NCBI RefSeq assembly: GCF_004341515.1
Contig: NZ_SLZF01000005.1
Coordinates: forward strand, 496,001 to 560,000
Source of the DNA: Allobosea sp. BK604
GTDB lineage: Bacteria > Pseudomonadota > Alphaproteobacteria > Rhizobiales > Beijerinckiaceae
Length of the DNA stretch: 64,000 bases
Reading direction: 5' to 3'
In this document: one piece after another, positions 9,584 to 19,928 of the stretch
Numbering within the stretch: position 1 is the stretch's first letter
How the letters are laid out: each line of letters starts with the position of its first letter
Position numbers and translations under genes: made by a program
Notes under the pieces: generated by a model
What the model saw: the letters and a program-made list of their open reading frames with translations, nothing else
Told to the model about the DNA's origin: nothing
Database searches by the model: none

Positions 9584-11680
9584 ATGGCGACTTCCAAACG
9601 GCGTGGCTCGAGCGCATCGACCTCTCGGCTCGGCTCCGGGGGCGAACTGCATCAATCGTCCAGCGCTCCCGAGACGCGGATCACGACCAATCATGGCGTT
9701 CCCATCAGCGACAATCAGAATTCGCTCAAAGGTGGCCAGCGCGGGCCGACCTTGCTCGAAGACTTTGTGCTGCGCGAGAAAATCCAGCACTTTGATCATG
9801 AACGTATCCCCGAGCGCATTGTCCACGCACGCGGCTCGGCAGCGCATGGTTTCTTCGAGCTGACCGACTCCCTTGCCGACGTGACCCGCGCGAAGGTGCT
9901 GACCGAGGTCGGCGCCAAGACCGAGGTGTTCGTCCGCTTTTCGACCGTCGCAGGCGGCGCGGGGTCGGTCGATACGCCGCGCGATGTGCGCGGCTTCGCC
10001 GTCAAGTTCTACACCAAGGAAGGCAACTGGGATCTCGTCGGCAACAATATCCCGGTCTTCTTCATCCAGGATGCGATCAAGTTTCCGGACCTGATCCACG
10101 CGGTGAAGATGGAGGCCGATCGCGGCTATCCGCAGGCGGCGAGCGCGCACGACACCTTCTGGGATTTCATCGGGCTGATGCCCGAGTCGACCCACATGAT
10201 CATGTGGGCGATGTCGGACCGGGCGATCCCGCGCTCCCTTCGGATGATCGAGGGCTTTGGGGTCAACACCTTCCGCCTGCTGAACGAGGAGGACGAACCG
10301 ACTTTCGTCAAGTTCCATTGGCGGCCGAAGCTCGGCACCCAATCGACCTGCTGGGACGAAGCCGTGAAGATCGCCGGTGCGGACCCCGACTACCATCGCC
10401 GCGATCTGCATGAAGCCATTGCCGCCGGCAATTTTCCGGAATGGGAATTCGGCGTGCAATTGCTCAGCCAGGCCGAGGCCGACGCGCTGCCGTTCGACAT
10501 TCTCGACGCGACGAAGCTTATCCCGGAAGAGATGGTGCCGATCCGGATGATCGGCCGCATGGTTCTCGACCGCAATCCGGATAATTTCTTCGCCGAGACC
10601 GAGCAGGCGGCGTTCCTGCCGACGAATATGCCGCCCGGGATCGACGTCTCCGAAGATCCACTGCTTCAGGGAAGGCTCTTCTCCTACCAGGACACCCAGT
10701 TGTCGCGACTGGGGACGGTGAACTTTCATCAGATTCCGATCAACCGGGCCAAGGGCTGCCCTTTCCAGAATCTCCAGCGCGACGGCCATATGCAGACGCA
10801 GGTCTTCAAGGGACGGGCCAACTACGAACCCAACAGCCTCGCGGAGGCGGGTGAAATCGGCGGCCCGCGAGCCGATCCGGACGGCGGTTTCCGCAGCGCC
10901 GGAATACCGCTCGGAGAAAGCAAGGTCAGGCTCCGCTCGGAGAGCTTTGCCGATCATTACAGCCACGCACGCCTGTTTTACCGCTCCCAGACCGAGATCG
11001 AGCAGGCTCATCTGGCGAGCGCCATCGTGTTCGAGCTGTCGAAGGTCACGCTCGACCACGTCCGCAATCGCGTGCTCGCCAATCTCGGCAACGTGGACGC
11101 CGATTTGGCAAAGCGCGTCGCTGCGGGCCTGAACGTCGAGCTGCCGCCACCCTCAAAACCAGCGGTCGCTCCCGAAGACATGGAGTTGTCACGCGCCCTC
11201 AGGATCGTGGGGAAATATCCAGAGACGCTGAAGGGCAGAGCGGTGGGCATCCTGGTCACTGACGGCGCCGACGGCGCGATCGTCGAGGCTGTCAGGAAAG
11301 CGGTTGAGGCCGAAGGCGGCGCAGTCAAGATCGTCGCACCGAAGATTGGCGGCGTGACCCTAAAGAACGGCAAGAAGCTCAAGGCAGACGGCCAACTTGC
11401 GGGCACGCCATCTGTGATCTTCGATGCTGTCGCGCTTGTCCTTTCCAAGGAAGGATGTGCGAAGCTCCTGAAGGAAGGCGCGGCCATCGAGTTCGCGATG
11501 GATGCCTTTGGGCATCTGAAAGCCATCGGCTTCGTGGCCGACGCCAAGCCGTTGCTCGATAAGGCGGGGGTTGCGGCAGACCCAGGCGTCGTCGATCTCG
11601 CCCGCAACGCCGCTGATTTCCTGGCAGCAGCGCGAACCCGGCAATGGGATCGAGAGCCGGCGGTTCGGATGTTGGCCTGA
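9584..11680 (+). CDS. katE: Large-subunit haem catalase (KatE/HPII clade)
   Basis: 698 residues from the ATG, the size of clade-2 large catalases, which decompose hydrogen peroxide. The catalytic histidine is in [12 protein letters not shown], the distal asparagine in [15 protein letters not shown], and the proximal haem tyrosine in [14 protein letters not shown]. The C-terminal about 150 residues ([18 protein letters not shown] onward) form the class I glutamine-amidotransferase-like domain typical of this clade. A GTG 33 bases further upstream is in frame, but the ATG at 9584 has GAGGA 7 bases before it and the N-terminus MATSKRR fits better. Monocistronic. Confidence 0.96.
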   Translation: MATSKRRGSSASTSRLGSGGELHQSSSAPETRITTNHGVPISDNQNSLKGGQRGPTLLEDFVLREKIQHFDHERIPERIVHARGSAAHGFFELTDSLADVTRAKVLTEVGAKTEVFVRFSTVAGGAGSVDTPRDVRGFAVKFYTKEGNWDLVGNNIPVFFIQDAIKFPDLIHAVKMEADRGYPQAASAHDTFWDFIGLMPESTHMIMWAMSDRAIPRSLRMIEGFGVNTFRLLNEEDEPTFVKFHWRPKLGTQSTCWDEAVKIAGADPDYHRRDLHEAIAAGNFPEWEFGVQLLSQAEADALPFDILDATKLIPEEMVPIRMIGRMVLDRNPDNFFAETEQAAFLPTNMPPGIDVSEDPLLQGRLFSYQDTQLSRLGTVNFHQIPINRAKGCPFQNLQRDGHMQTQVFKGRANYEPNSLAEAGEIGGPRADPDGGFRSAGIPLGESKVRLRSESFADHYSHARLFYRSQTEIEQAHLASAIVFELSKVTLDHVRNRVLANLGNVDADLAKRVAAGLNVELPPPSKPAVAPEDMELSRALRIVGKYPETLKGRAVGILVTDGADGAIVEAVRKAVEAEGGAVKIVAPKIGGVTLKNGKKLKADGQLAGTPSVIFDAVALVLSKEGCAKLLKEGAAIEFAMDAFGHLKAIGFVADAKPLLDKAGVAADPGVVDLARNAADFLAAARTRQWDREPAVRMLA

Positions 11681-11842
11681 CACCAGGTCAATCGCTGGAG
11701 TAGCGAGAGCGGCCATCGGGTTGGAGGCCCTCCTATTCCGACGGCTAGCCGAGGCCGCCTCGCGAACACGGGAATTCGGGGAGACGCGGGGAAGGATGCC
11801 CGGCCCCTCCGTATGATCCGCGGCTGAATATTGGAGTTCCTC

Positions 11843-12619
11843 ATGAAGCTGACTGCGTCGGCCGAATTGGTCTACGAGTTCACTGCGCCGACGCAGGTCA
11901 TTGGGCTTCTCCAAGCCGCCCACTCCACCGATCAAACGATCTTGTCGGAAGAGCTGGTGTTAAGCCCGCATGCGCCGCTGATCGAAGATGAAAGCCCGCA
12001 AGGGGACCGCCGTTTCCGAGCCTGCTTATCGCGTCAGACTTCGATCAAATATACCGCTACGGTCGACAATGGCATGCGAAGCCTGCTCCCCACAGCCGGC
12101 CGCCAGCATCTATGGAACGAGCTACCGGCCGATGCACTTCCCTATCTCCTGCCTAGCCGGTTCTGTCCGAGCGACAGTTTTCAGCGGTTTGCCCAGCGCG
12201 AGTTCGGAGGGGCGGGCGATGGCGTAGCCCGTGTCATGGCAATTCTCGACTGGATAGCCGCCCACGTCGATTATGTCGGAGGCGTCAGTACGCCGGAATC
12301 GACCGCCGCGCACACCTTCACCGTCAGGGCCGGCGTCTGCCGCGACTTCACGCATCTCGGCATCACATTCTGCCGGGCGCTCTCGATACCGGCGCGGGCC
12401 GTCAGTGCGTACTCCCTGGATGTCCAACCGCCCGACTTCCACGCCGTAATGGAAATCTATCTCGAGAACGCCTGGTGGCTCGTCGACCCGACGCGACTTG
12501 CGCCCATCGAGGGTATCATCCGCATCGCCCACGGCCGAGATGCGGCCGATACAGCCTTCCTGACAACGGACAATACCTGCACTGTCGTATCCCAGACGGT
12601 GACGGTGTCACGAAGCTAG
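11843..12619 (+). CDS. Transglutaminase-like cysteine peptidase-fold protein
   Basis: 258 residues. The N-terminal half is the beta-rich extension found in bacterial transglutaminase-like proteins. The C-terminal half has the catalytic triad: Cys in VRAGVCRDFTHLG, His in PPDFHAVMEIYL and Asp in WWLVDPTRLAP. These proteins lack a signal peptide and are probably cytoplasmic; the substrate is unknown. GGAG six bases before the ATG decides this start over a TTG twelve bases upstream. It stands alone, convergent with the next gene. Confidence 0.9.
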   Translation: MKLTASAELVYEFTAPTQVIGLLQAAHSTDQTILSEELVLSPHAPLIEDESPQGDRRFRACLSRQTSIKYTATVDNGMRSLLPTAGRQHLWNELPADALPYLLPSRFCPSDSFQRFAQREFGGAGDGVARVMAILDWIAAHVDYVGGVSTPESTAAHTFTVRAGVCRDFTHLGITFCRALSIPARAVSAYSLDVQPPDFHAVMEIYLENAWWLVDPTRLAPIEGIIRIAHGRDAADTAFLTTDNTCTVVSQTVTVSRS

Positions 12620-12692
12620 GCGCATTAAGCTCGGTACGCGCAGCGCTGAGGGCGAGCGAGTGCATCGCAGTGCAGATCGGCTTCTGCCAGCC

Positions 12693-14486
12693 TCAACTGT
12701 CTCTACGCGTCGGCAGTAGCGACCCGAGCAACGAACGGGCCGTGTTCCTGACCACACCCGCCGCCTCGGGCTCCCCGCCGGCGAGCGCACCCACCAGCCC
12801 ACGCGCCTGCGCGAAGGTGATATGCGGCGGCAGCGGCGGCACGTTGGGATCGGTCACCATGTCGAGGACGAAGGGACGGTCCGCCGCCAGCGCTTCGTCC
12901 CAGGCCGGCCCGACCTGTTCGGGATCGCTGACGCGGCGGCCGCCCAGGCCCATGAGCTTCGCGAATTCGGCATAGGGCAAGTCCGGCAGATCCTGACTCG
13001 CCGGCCATTTGGGATCACCGGCCTGGATACGCTCCTCCCAGGTCACATAGGCGAGCTCCCGATTGTTGAGGACCATGATCACGAGGCGCGGATCGGTCCA
13101 GCGCTTCCAGTATTTCGCGACGGTGATCAGCTCGCTGATGCCGTTCATCTGCATCGCGCCATCGCCGACCAGCGCAATGGCCGGGCGATCGGGATGGGCG
13201 AATTTCGCCGCGATCGCGTACGGAACGGCGCAGCCCATCGTCGCCAGGGTTCCCGAGACCGAGCCCATCATGCCGCGACGGAACCGGAGATGCCGTGCGT
13301 ACCAGACGGTGGTGGTGCCGCTATCGGCGGTGACGATGCAGCGTTCCGGCAAACGCTCGGATAATTCGGACGCGACGAGCTGCGGATTGATCGGTGCCGC
13401 CTCGATCTGCGCGCTGTCCTGCGTCTCCTGCCAGCCCTCGCTGACATTGGCCTCGATCGCCGCCCGCCAATCATCCGCAACCTTGGGCTTCAGGAGCGGC
13501 AGCAATGCTTCGAGGGTCGCGGCGGCATCTCCGATGAGGTTGACCTCCATCGGGTAGCGCAGGCCGAGCATGCCGGCATCGATGTCGATCTGGACCCCGC
13601 GCGCCTGTCCCGGCTTCGGCAGGAATTCCGTATAGGGAAAGCCCGACCCGACCATCAGGAGCGTGTCGCAATCCTGCATCAGCTCCCAGCTTGCCTTCGT
13701 GCCGAGCAGGCCGATCGAGCCCGTGCAGAACGAGACGTCGTCTGGAACCGCCGCCTTGCCGAGCAGCGCCTTGGCGATGCCTGCCTTCAGTTTCTCGGCG
13801 GTGGCGAGAACGGCGTCGGTCGCGTTCAACGCACCGGCGCCGACGAGAATGGCGGCCTTCTCGCCCGCGTTCAGAACGTCCGCGGCGCGTTGCAGCGCAG
13901 CGCCGGCGGGCACCACGGGCGACAGCTCGATGCCGACGCCGGAATGGGTCATGCCGTGTTCGCGGCCTGGCTCCTCCATCGCTTCGAGCTGCAGATCGTT
14001 CGGCAGGATCACGCAGGTGACGCGCCGTTCCGCCTCGGCGATGCGAAAGGCGCGGTCGATCAGATGCGGCACCTGCGCCGGGACCGACGCGGTTTCGATA
14101 TAGGCGCCCGCGACGTCCTTGAAGAGCGATTGCAGGTCGAGATCCTGCTGGTAATGCGAGCCCATCGCCGAGCGGGCCTGCTGGCCGACCAGGGCGACGA
14201 CGGGGCGATGATCGAGCCTGGCGTCGTAGAGCCCGTTGAGGAGATGGACGGCGCCCGGCCCGGAGGTCGCGATGCAGACACCGACCCTGCCGGTGAAGCG
14301 CGTTTCGCCGGATGCCATCAGGCTGGCCATTTCCTCATGCCTGACCTGGACGAAATCGATATCGTCCTCGCGCCGCTGCAGCGCCGCCATGAGGCCGCCG
14401 ATACCATCCCCCGGATAGCCGTAGACGCGCCTGACACCCCACTCATGCAGGCGCGACCAGATGAAATCCGAGACGGTATGGGCCAT
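12693..14486 (-). CDS. Thiamine-diphosphate-dependent enzyme, pyruvate oxidase/PoxB-like
   Basis: 597 residues in the three-domain order of this superfamily. The PYR domain begins HTVSDFIWSRLHEWGV and has the cofactor-activating glutamate in VRHEEMASLM. The central domain spans about 190-330. The C-terminal PP domain carries GDGAMQMNGISEL...NN, the thiamine diphosphate/Mg motif. It is nearest in style to pyruvate oxidase or pyruvate:quinone oxidoreductase, but acetolactate-synthase-like and sulfoacetaldehyde-type relatives cannot be excluded. No PoxB-like C-terminal membrane-binding helix is obvious. The frame is open upstream, but the ATG at 14486 has GGAG 6 bases before it and matches the family N-terminus. 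Confidence 0.88.
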   Translation of the reverse strand: MAHTVSDFIWSRLHEWGVRRVYGYPGDGIGGLMAALQRREDDIDFVQVRHEEMASLMASGETRFTGRVGVCIATSGPGAVHLLNGLYDARLDHRPVVALVGQQARSAMGSHYQQDLDLQSLFKDVAGAYIETASVPAQVPHLIDRAFRIAEAERRVTCVILPNDLQLEAMEEPGREHGMTHSGVGIELSPVVPAGAALQRAADVLNAGEKAAILVGAGALNATDAVLATAEKLKAGIAKALLGKAAVPDDVSFCTGSIGLLGTKASWELMQDCDTLLMVGSGFPYTEFLPKPGQARGVQIDIDAGMLGLRYPMEVNLIGDAAATLEALLPLLKPKVADDWRAAIEANVSEGWQETQDSAQIEAAPINPQLVASELSERLPERCIVTADSGTTTVWYARHLRFRRGMMGSVSGTLATMGCAVPYAIAAKFAHPDRPAIALVGDGAMQMNGISELITVAKYWKRWTDPRLVIMVLNNRELAYVTWEERIQAGDPKWPASQDLPDLPYAEFAKLMGLGGRRVSDPEQVGPAWDEALAADRPFVLDMVTDPNVPPLPPHITFAQARGLVGALAGGEPEAAGVVRNTARSLLGSLLPTRRDS

Positions 14487-14535
14487 GTCGATCTCCAAAA
14501 ATGGGATGCGGTGAGCCTGAAATCGACAGCGCGAG

Positions 14536-14775
14536 CTACTCGCTCTCTTCCGACCAGCGCTCCTTGGCTTCCGCGGCCGGAACGAGCAGCGTGATGGTCT
14601 CGCCATCGATGCCGGACACGAGCGCAAGGTCGAGATAGTGATGCGTTCCGCCCGCGGCCGGGTCGCTCTTCCTAAGCTTGAGCAACTGCCCGGTGAGCGC
14701 GTCGACCGTGCCGACATGGCCGCGGTCGGAGCCGACCACCTCGAGACCCTCGCGGATCTGATCCACGAACATCAT
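14536..14775 (-). CDS. DUF2171 family protein
   Basis: 79 residues. It starts [25 protein letters not shown] and has the family pattern of a short beta-barrel-like domain (GxxxGTVDxLxGxxLKLxKxD...GxHHYL). It is related to the PRC-barrel-like DUF2171 proteins and to the second copy in this window at 25366-25602. GGAGGA lies upstream of the ATG. It is 49 bases upstream of the thiamine-diphosphate enzyme and may be cotranscribed with it. Function unknown; such proteins are usually found near stress genes. Confidence 0.8.
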   Translation of the reverse strand: MMFVDQIREGLEVVGSDRGHVGTVDALTGQLLKLRKSDPAAGGTHHYLDLALVSGIDGETITLLVPAAEAKERWSEESE

Positions 14776-14835
14776 GGCTGAATCCTCCAGTTTTCATGCT
14801 TGTCGAACCGAGTGGGCAACGGCTGCCGCGGCCGG

Positions 14836-15966
14836 TTAGTTCCCGACCGCGCTCAGTGCGGCGATATCGTCAGCAGAGCGCGGCTCTGCGAGCGGACAGC
14901 CCAGGCGCTCCGAGCGGAAGCGGGCGGACATCCGGTAGGCGGGCTTCCGCAGACGCATGATCGAGCCGAGCGGGCGATGCGCGGCGAGCCCGTGCCATGG
15001 ACTGAAGGACAGGCCCGCATCGATCCCGGTTTCGTGCTCCGCGCTCCAGCTCTGCTGCGGCGGAGCAGTCAAATGGCCAACGGTGAGATAGGGGCTCCTC
15101 TCCTCCGGCCAGGCGATGCTCGCATCCTCGACCGGCATCGACTTGAGATCGGTGCAGAGCTGGACCCGCAGCTCCCAGCGGCCGCCATGGTCGGCGAAGA
15201 AGCGGACGAGCTCCTCGCGCAGAATGTCGGGATGTCCGGATGCGTCGAGCACGGCATCCTTGAGCGCCGTCAGCTTGGCCGCCGCGGGAAAGAGCCCGAC
15301 CTTGGCGATATAGTCGCCGTAGAGGATCGGCGCCTGGCTGAAATAAGCGTCGCCGAGCGGGTTGGTCAGCGGCTGACCGCCCATGCGCTTGAGCGTGCCG
15401 CTCTCGCCGCCGACCGCCTCGAGTGTCGCCTCGACGGTACGAAGCGTCGCCGAAACGGCCTTCTTGAAGACCTGCGGCCGATCCGTGGTCGCAGCCAGCA
15501 GGCGCAGGCTGGCGAGGAAGGACTTGCCGTCGGGAGCGGCAAAGGTCGGGCCGGCGGCCAGCACGAAATCCTGCGTCGTATCGCCTTCCGAGCCAGGCAG
15601 GCGTTCGCCCTCGACGCCGATCAGCTTGAGCGCGAAGCCGCGCGGCACGGTGATGCTGTCCTCGAGCATGTCGCCGGGGATCGTCGAGATCCGCATCAGC
15701 GCCGGGTGGCGCCCCGGTTTCGCGAACAGGCCCTGGGCAAGCGCCGGCGGCAGATCGGCCCGGACCTCGAATTCACCGCGCAGGACCGCATGCCCCTTGG
15801 CATGGACGCTGCGCAAGGGCTGCCCGCCATTGGCGTAGGTCGTCTCGCTGATCTCCCGCATCGTGGCGACGAGCGCGTCCGCAGTCGCGGCTTCGTCCAT
15901 TTCGGGTTGTTCGCAGCTCGGATCATATTTCAGCGGGGAGGATGGAAGCCTGGTTGTCGCGCTCAC
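14836..15966 (-). CDS. Catalase-family haem-binding protein
   Basis: 376 residues, shorter than a true monofunctional catalase. It keeps the catalase-core style: SVHAKGHAVLRGEFEV contains the histidine region, HPALMRISTIPGD corresponds to the region near the distal pocket, and HRPLGSIMRLRKPAYRMSARFR is the C-terminal segment seen in catalase-like (SrpA-related) proteins. The proximal tyrosine motif of true catalases is not evident, so catalase activity should not be assumed; peroxidase or haem-dependent lipid chemistry is possible. GTG start, with AGGAAAGG about 10 bases upstream. Divergent from paoABC. Confidence 0.8.
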   Translation of the reverse strand: MSATTRLPSSPLKYDPSCEQPEMDEAATADALVATMREISETTYANGGQPLRSVHAKGHAVLRGEFEVRADLPPALAQGLFAKPGRHPALMRISTIPGDMLEDSITVPRGFALKLIGVEGERLPGSEGDTTQDFVLAAGPTFAAPDGKSFLASLRLLAATTDRPQVFKKAVSATLRTVEATLEAVGGESGTLKRMGGQPLTNPLGDAYFSQAPILYGDYIAKVGLFPAAAKLTALKDAVLDASGHPDILREELVRFFADHGGRWELRVQLCTDLKSMPVEDASIAWPEERSPYLTVGHLTAPPQQSWSAEHETGIDAGLSFSPWHGLAAHRPLGSIMRLRKPAYRMSARFRSERLGCPLAEPRSADDIAALSAVGN

Positions 15967-16128
15967 TTTGCGTGCCTTTCCTCAAGGGAGTGGCAGGCAA
16001 ACACATGGCTTGCTCGAACTGTTCCGGTTCGAAGGAACACTTCTTCCCCGGGCTCCGTTGTCTTGCATGACGGGCCGCGTGCCCGCTCCCGCCAGACCGC
16101 CCTCGCCTTTCAACCCAGGAGGCCGCCC

Positions 16129-16647
16129 GTGACGCTCCGCACGCTCGCTCCCGACGACAAGATCGGGATCACGATCAGCCTGAACGGCCGCCCGGTTCAG
16201 GTCGAGGTCGACACCGCCACCACCCTGCTCGATCTGCTGCGCAACCATCTTGCCCTCACGGGGACCAAGAAGGGCTGCGATCACGGCCAGTGCGGTGCCT
16301 GTACCGTGCTGATCGACGGCGAGCGGATGAATTCCTGCCTGAAGCTCGCGGTGATGATGGATGGTCGCGAGATCACCACCATCGAGGGGCTGGCCGAGGG
16401 CGACGAACTCCATCCAATGCAGCGCGCCTTCATCGAGCGCGACGCCTTCCAGTGCGGCTACTGCACGCCCGGCCAGATCTGCTCGGCGGTGGCGCTCGTC
16501 GAGGAAGGCCATGCCCATAGCCGCGAGCAGATCCGCGAGCTGATGAGCGGGAACATCTGTCGCTGCGGCGCCTATCCCAACATCGTCGACGCCATCGAGG
16601 ACGTGATGGCCGAGCGGCGCGGCCAGTTCCGGGAGGCCGCAGAATGA
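16129..16647 (+). CDS. paoA: Aldehyde oxidase iron-sulfur subunit PaoA (YagT-like)
   Basis: 172 residues. A plant-type [2Fe-2S] site (KKGCDHGQCGACTVL and the later NSCLKL) is followed by the helical [2Fe-2S] domain (CGYCTPGQI and GNICRCGAY). These two clusters carry electrons from molybdenum to FAD in xanthine-oxidase-family enzymes. The GTG at 16129 is chosen because AGGAGG sits 6 bases upstream and the protein begins right at the family start. No signal peptide is visible from this start, although E. coli YagT is exported by Tat; a longer N-terminus in the open upstream frame seems unlikely. It overlaps paoB by four bases. Confidence 0.93.
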   Translation: MTLRTLAPDDKIGITISLNGRPVQVEVDTATTLLDLLRNHLALTGTKKGCDHGQCGACTVLIDGERMNSCLKLAVMMDGREITTIEGLAEGDELHPMQRAFIERDAFQCGYCTPGQICSAVALVEEGHAHSREQIRELMSGNICRCGAYPNIVDAIEDVMAERRGQFREAAE

Positions 16648-17669
16648 ACCGCTTCTCCTATTTCAGGGCCGAGAGCGTCGAGGGCGCGCTTGCAGCGCTC
16701 GCAGCCGACCCCGGAGCGAAACTGATCGCCGGCGGCACCAACCTGCTCGACCTGATGAAATACGATGTCGAGCAACCGAGCCGCCTGATCGACATCACCC
16801 AGATCGAGGGGCTCGATACGATCGGCGAGACCACCACCGGCGGCATCATGATCGGCGCGCTCGTCTCGAACACGACGATCGCCTATCACCCCTTGATCAG
16901 CGCAGGCTTTCCGTTGCTGTCGAGCGCGATCCTGGCGGGCGCGACGCCGCAATTGCGCAACGCCGCAACAGCGGGCGGCAACCTCAACCAGCGCACACGC
17001 TGCTATTATTTCTACGACGCCGCCCTGCCCTGCAACAAACGCGAGCCCGGCAGCGGCTGCCCCGCGATGGAAGGCGTCAACCGCAACCACGCCATCCTCG
17101 GCGCGAGCGAGCAGTGCATCGCCACGCATCCCTCCGACATGTGCGTCGCGCTCGCAGCACTGGGCGCGAGCGTGCACGTCGCCGGACCAGAGGGACAACG
17201 GACGATCGCGATGGCGGATTATCACCGCCTGCCGAACGGCTCGCCGGAACGCGACACGACGCTCGTCGCGGGCGAGATGGTCACAGGCATCGAACTCCCG
17301 GCGGGGGCGAAGCGCTTCGCGGAGCATCACTCCTATCTCAAGCTGCGCGACCGGCTGTCCTACGCCTTCGCGCTCGTTTCCGTCGCGGCAAGCCTGCAGA
17401 TGGACGGCAGGGCGATCGGCGACGCCCGGCTCGCGCTCGGTGGCGTCGCCCACAAGCCCTGGCGCCGCACGCAGGCCGAAGAAGTGCTGATCGGCCGTCC
17501 CGCCGACGACGAGACCTTCGCGACGGCGGCCGACGTGCTGCTGGAAGGCGCACATGGCCGCGAGCACAATGCGTTCAAGATCGAGCTCGCGCACCGCGCC
17601 ATCGTTCGCGCGCTGTCCCAGGCCGCAGCCGGGACGCCCCAATCGCAATCCGACAAGCGCATCGCCTGA
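16644..17669 (+). CDS. paoB: Aldehyde oxidase FAD-binding subunit PaoB (YagS-like)
   Basis: 341 residues. The FAD-binding PCMH-type domain has AGGTNLLDLMK near the N-terminus and LRNAATAGGNLNQRT. The insertion with cysteines in TRCYYF, LPCNK, GSGCPAM and EQCIATHPSDM matches the extra iron-sulfur site described for E. coli PaoB. The C-terminal domain (about 220-320) is the CO-dehydrogenase flavoprotein type. It links the PaoA clusters to FAD, where oxygen or a quinone-linked acceptor is reduced. ATGA overlap with paoA; 12 bases before paoC. Confidence 0.94.
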   Translation: MNRFSYFRAESVEGALAALAADPGAKLIAGGTNLLDLMKYDVEQPSRLIDITQIEGLDTIGETTTGGIMIGALVSNTTIAYHPLISAGFPLLSSAILAGATPQLRNAATAGGNLNQRTRCYYFYDAALPCNKREPGSGCPAMEGVNRNHAILGASEQCIATHPSDMCVALAALGASVHVAGPEGQRTIAMADYHRLPNGSPERDTTLVAGEMVTGIELPAGAKRFAEHHSYLKLRDRLSYAFALVSVAASLQMDGRAIGDARLALGGVAHKPWRRTQAEEVLIGRPADDETFATAADVLLEGAHGREHNAFKIELAHRAIVRALSQAAAGTPQSQSDKRIA

Positions 17670-17681
17670 GGGAGCCGCACC

Positions 17682-19922
17682 ATGCTCAGCAACGATCCCC
17701 ATGTCGGCTCGCCGCGCAGCCGCGTCGATGGGCCGGCGAAAGTCACGGGCCGCGCCAGCTATGCCGCGGAGTTCAAGGCCACCGGCCTCACTCATGGCTA
17801 TATCCTCAGCAGCGCCATTCCCCGCGGCAGGATCCGCGCTTTCGATCTGGCGGCGGCGCTCGCGGTACCGGGCGTGCTGCAGATCTTCACCCATGAGAAC
17901 CGGCCGCAGACGGCGTGGTTCGCCAGCAGCTATCGCGACCAGGTGGCGCCGCCCGGCAAGCCGCTGCGCCCGCTCTACGACGCCGAGATTCAGCACAGCG
18001 ACCAGCCGATCGCGCTGGTGGTCGCCTCGACCTTCGAGGCGGCCCGCGACGCGGCTTCGCTGATCGGCGTGACCTACGAACGCGCGCCGCACGAGACCGA
18101 TCTCGAACGGGCCCGCCATGACAGCTACGAGCCGCCGAAGAAGCGCTCGGGCATTGCGCCGCCGCCCGACCCGAAGGGCGATGCGACGGCCGCCTTCGGC
18201 GGGGCGCCGATCAAGGTCAGCGCCGAGTACAGCCTCGCGACCGAGCACCACAATCCGATGGAGCTGCACGGGACGACCGTGGTCTGGGAAAGCGGCGGCA
18301 AGATCACCGTGCATGACAAGACGCAAGGGACGCTCAACACGCAGGGCTACGTGACGTCGGTCTTCGGCCTGTCCAGCGACGATGTCCGGGTGGTCTCGCC
18401 CTTTGTCGGCGGCGGCTTCGGCTCAGCCCTGCGTCCGCATCACCAGCTCTTCCTGGCGGTGATGGCCTCGCTCGTTCTCGAACGTTCCGTGCGCGTCGAG
18501 ATGACCCGGACCCAGATGTTCAGCCATGTCCATCGCCCGCAGACGATCAACACGGTCGCGATCAGCGCCGATCCGGACGGGCATATCCTCTCGCTGCAGC
18601 ACAATGCCGTCGCCGCGACCTCGCGCTACGAGGATTACCAGGAGAATGTCGTCAACTGGTCGGGCATGCTCTACCACAGCGAGGCGACGCAGCTCGGCTA
18701 CGAGCTCGCCAAGCTCGATATCCCGACGCCCGGCGACATGCGGGCGCCCGGCGCGCCGACCGGCCTTTTCGCCCTCGAAAGCGCCATGGACGAACTGGCC
18801 CATGCGACCGGCATCGACCCGATCGAGCTCAGGCTGCGGAACTATACCGAGCGGGACGAGAACGACGACAAGCCGCTGACGTCCAAGGAGCTGCGCGCCT
18901 GCTACGCCGAAGGCGCCGCCCGCTTCGGCTGGAGCAGGCGCAAGATGACGCCGCGCTCGATGCGGGCCGGCAAGGAGCTGGTCGGCTGGGGCATGGCGAG
19001 CGGCGTCTGGGAGGCGATGATGATGAAATCGTCGGCCCGCGCCACGCTCGGACGCGACGGCAGGCTGGAGATCGCCTGCGCCGCCTCGGATATCGGGACC
19101 GGCACTTACACGATCCTCAGCCAGATCGGCGCCGACGCACTGGGCCTCGAGCTCGACGCCGTCACCGTGAAGCTCGGCGATTCATCGCTGCCGATGGCGC
19201 CGATCCAGGGCGGCTCCTGGACAGCCGCCTCCTCCGGCAGCGCGGTGACGCTGACCTGCCGGAGCCTGTGCGAGACCTTGCTGAAACACGCCAAGGCCGT
19301 CGAAGGCTCGCCGCTCACCGAGGCCGCGATCGAGGACGTCGCCTTCAATGGCGGGATGATCCGTCTGCGCAGGGAGCCCGATCGCGCCGTCTCGATCACG
19401 GATGCGCTCGCGGCGGCCGGCCTCGACCAGATCGAAGCCGAGGAGACGGCGAGCCCCGGCCTGATCGCGCCGATGCGCCGCGCCTCCTATACCCATTCGG
19501 CCGTGTTCGCCGAGGTCCATGTCGACGAGCAACTCGACATCGTGCGCGTGACGCGCGTCGTCAGCGCCATCGCGGCCGGCCGCATCCTCAACCCCAAGAC
19601 GGCGCGCAGCCAGATCATCGGCGGCGTGGTCTGGGGCATCGGCATGGCGTTGCACGAGGAGACCATGACCGACCATCGCTTCGGCCGGTTCATGAACAGC
19701 AATCTCGGCGAGTATCATGTGCCGGTGAATGCCGATATCGACGGTATCGAGGTGATCTTCGTCGAAGAGCATGACGACAAGGTCAATCCGATCGGCGTGA
19801 AGGGACTCGGAGAGATCGGTGTGGTCGGCACCGCGGCCGCGATCGCCAACGCGATCCACCACGCGACCGGAAAGCGCATCCGCAGCCTGCCGATCACCGT
19901 CGACAAGCTGCTCGCCGCCTGA
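17682..19922 (+). CDS. paoC: Aldehyde oxidase molybdenum-binding subunit PaoC (YagR-like)
   Basis: 746 residues. The molybdopterin-binding subunit begins with the small a/b domain (SPRSRVDGPAKVTGRASY) and includes FVGGGFGSALRP for cofactor binding. It ends with the catalytic glutamate motif GVKGLGEIGVVG near the C-terminus. Together with PaoAB it should oxidise aromatic or aliphatic aldehydes to acids, a detoxification role. GGGAG precedes the ATG. The dedicated cofactor-insertion chaperone paoD/xdhC is not next to it. A 12-bp stem hairpin follows the stop. Confidence 0.95.
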   Translation: MLSNDPHVGSPRSRVDGPAKVTGRASYAAEFKATGLTHGYILSSAIPRGRIRAFDLAAALAVPGVLQIFTHENRPQTAWFASSYRDQVAPPGKPLRPLYDAEIQHSDQPIALVVASTFEAARDAASLIGVTYERAPHETDLERARHDSYEPPKKRSGIAPPPDPKGDATAAFGGAPIKVSAEYSLATEHHNPMELHGTTVVWESGGKITVHDKTQGTLNTQGYVTSVFGLSSDDVRVVSPFVGGGFGSALRPHHQLFLAVMASLVLERSVRVEMTRTQMFSHVHRPQTINTVAISADPDGHILSLQHNAVAATSRYEDYQENVVNWSGMLYHSEATQLGYELAKLDIPTPGDMRAPGAPTGLFALESAMDELAHATGIDPIELRLRNYTERDENDDKPLTSKELRACYAEGAARFGWSRRKMTPRSMRAGKELVGWGMASGVWEAMMMKSSARATLGRDGRLEIACAASDIGTGTYTILSQIGADALGLELDAVTVKLGDSSLPMAPIQGGSWTAASSGSAVTLTCRSLCETLLKHAKAVEGSPLTEAAIEDVAFNGGMIRLRREPDRAVSITDALAAAGLDQIEAEETASPGLIAPMRRASYTHSAVFAEVHVDEQLDIVRVTRVVSAIAAGRILNPKTARSQIIGGVVWGIGMALHEETMTDHRFGRFMNSNLGEYHVPVNADIDGIEVIFVEEHDDKVNPIGVKGLGEIGVVGTAAAIANAIHHATGKRIRSLPITVDKLLAA

Positions 19923-19928
19923 GGCATC

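Noticed and set aside
16129..16647. Upstream in-frame extension of paoA back to about 14800
   Set aside because: The extension is antisense to the catalase-fold gene and unlike PaoA; AGGAGG at 16117-16122 fixes the start at 16129.
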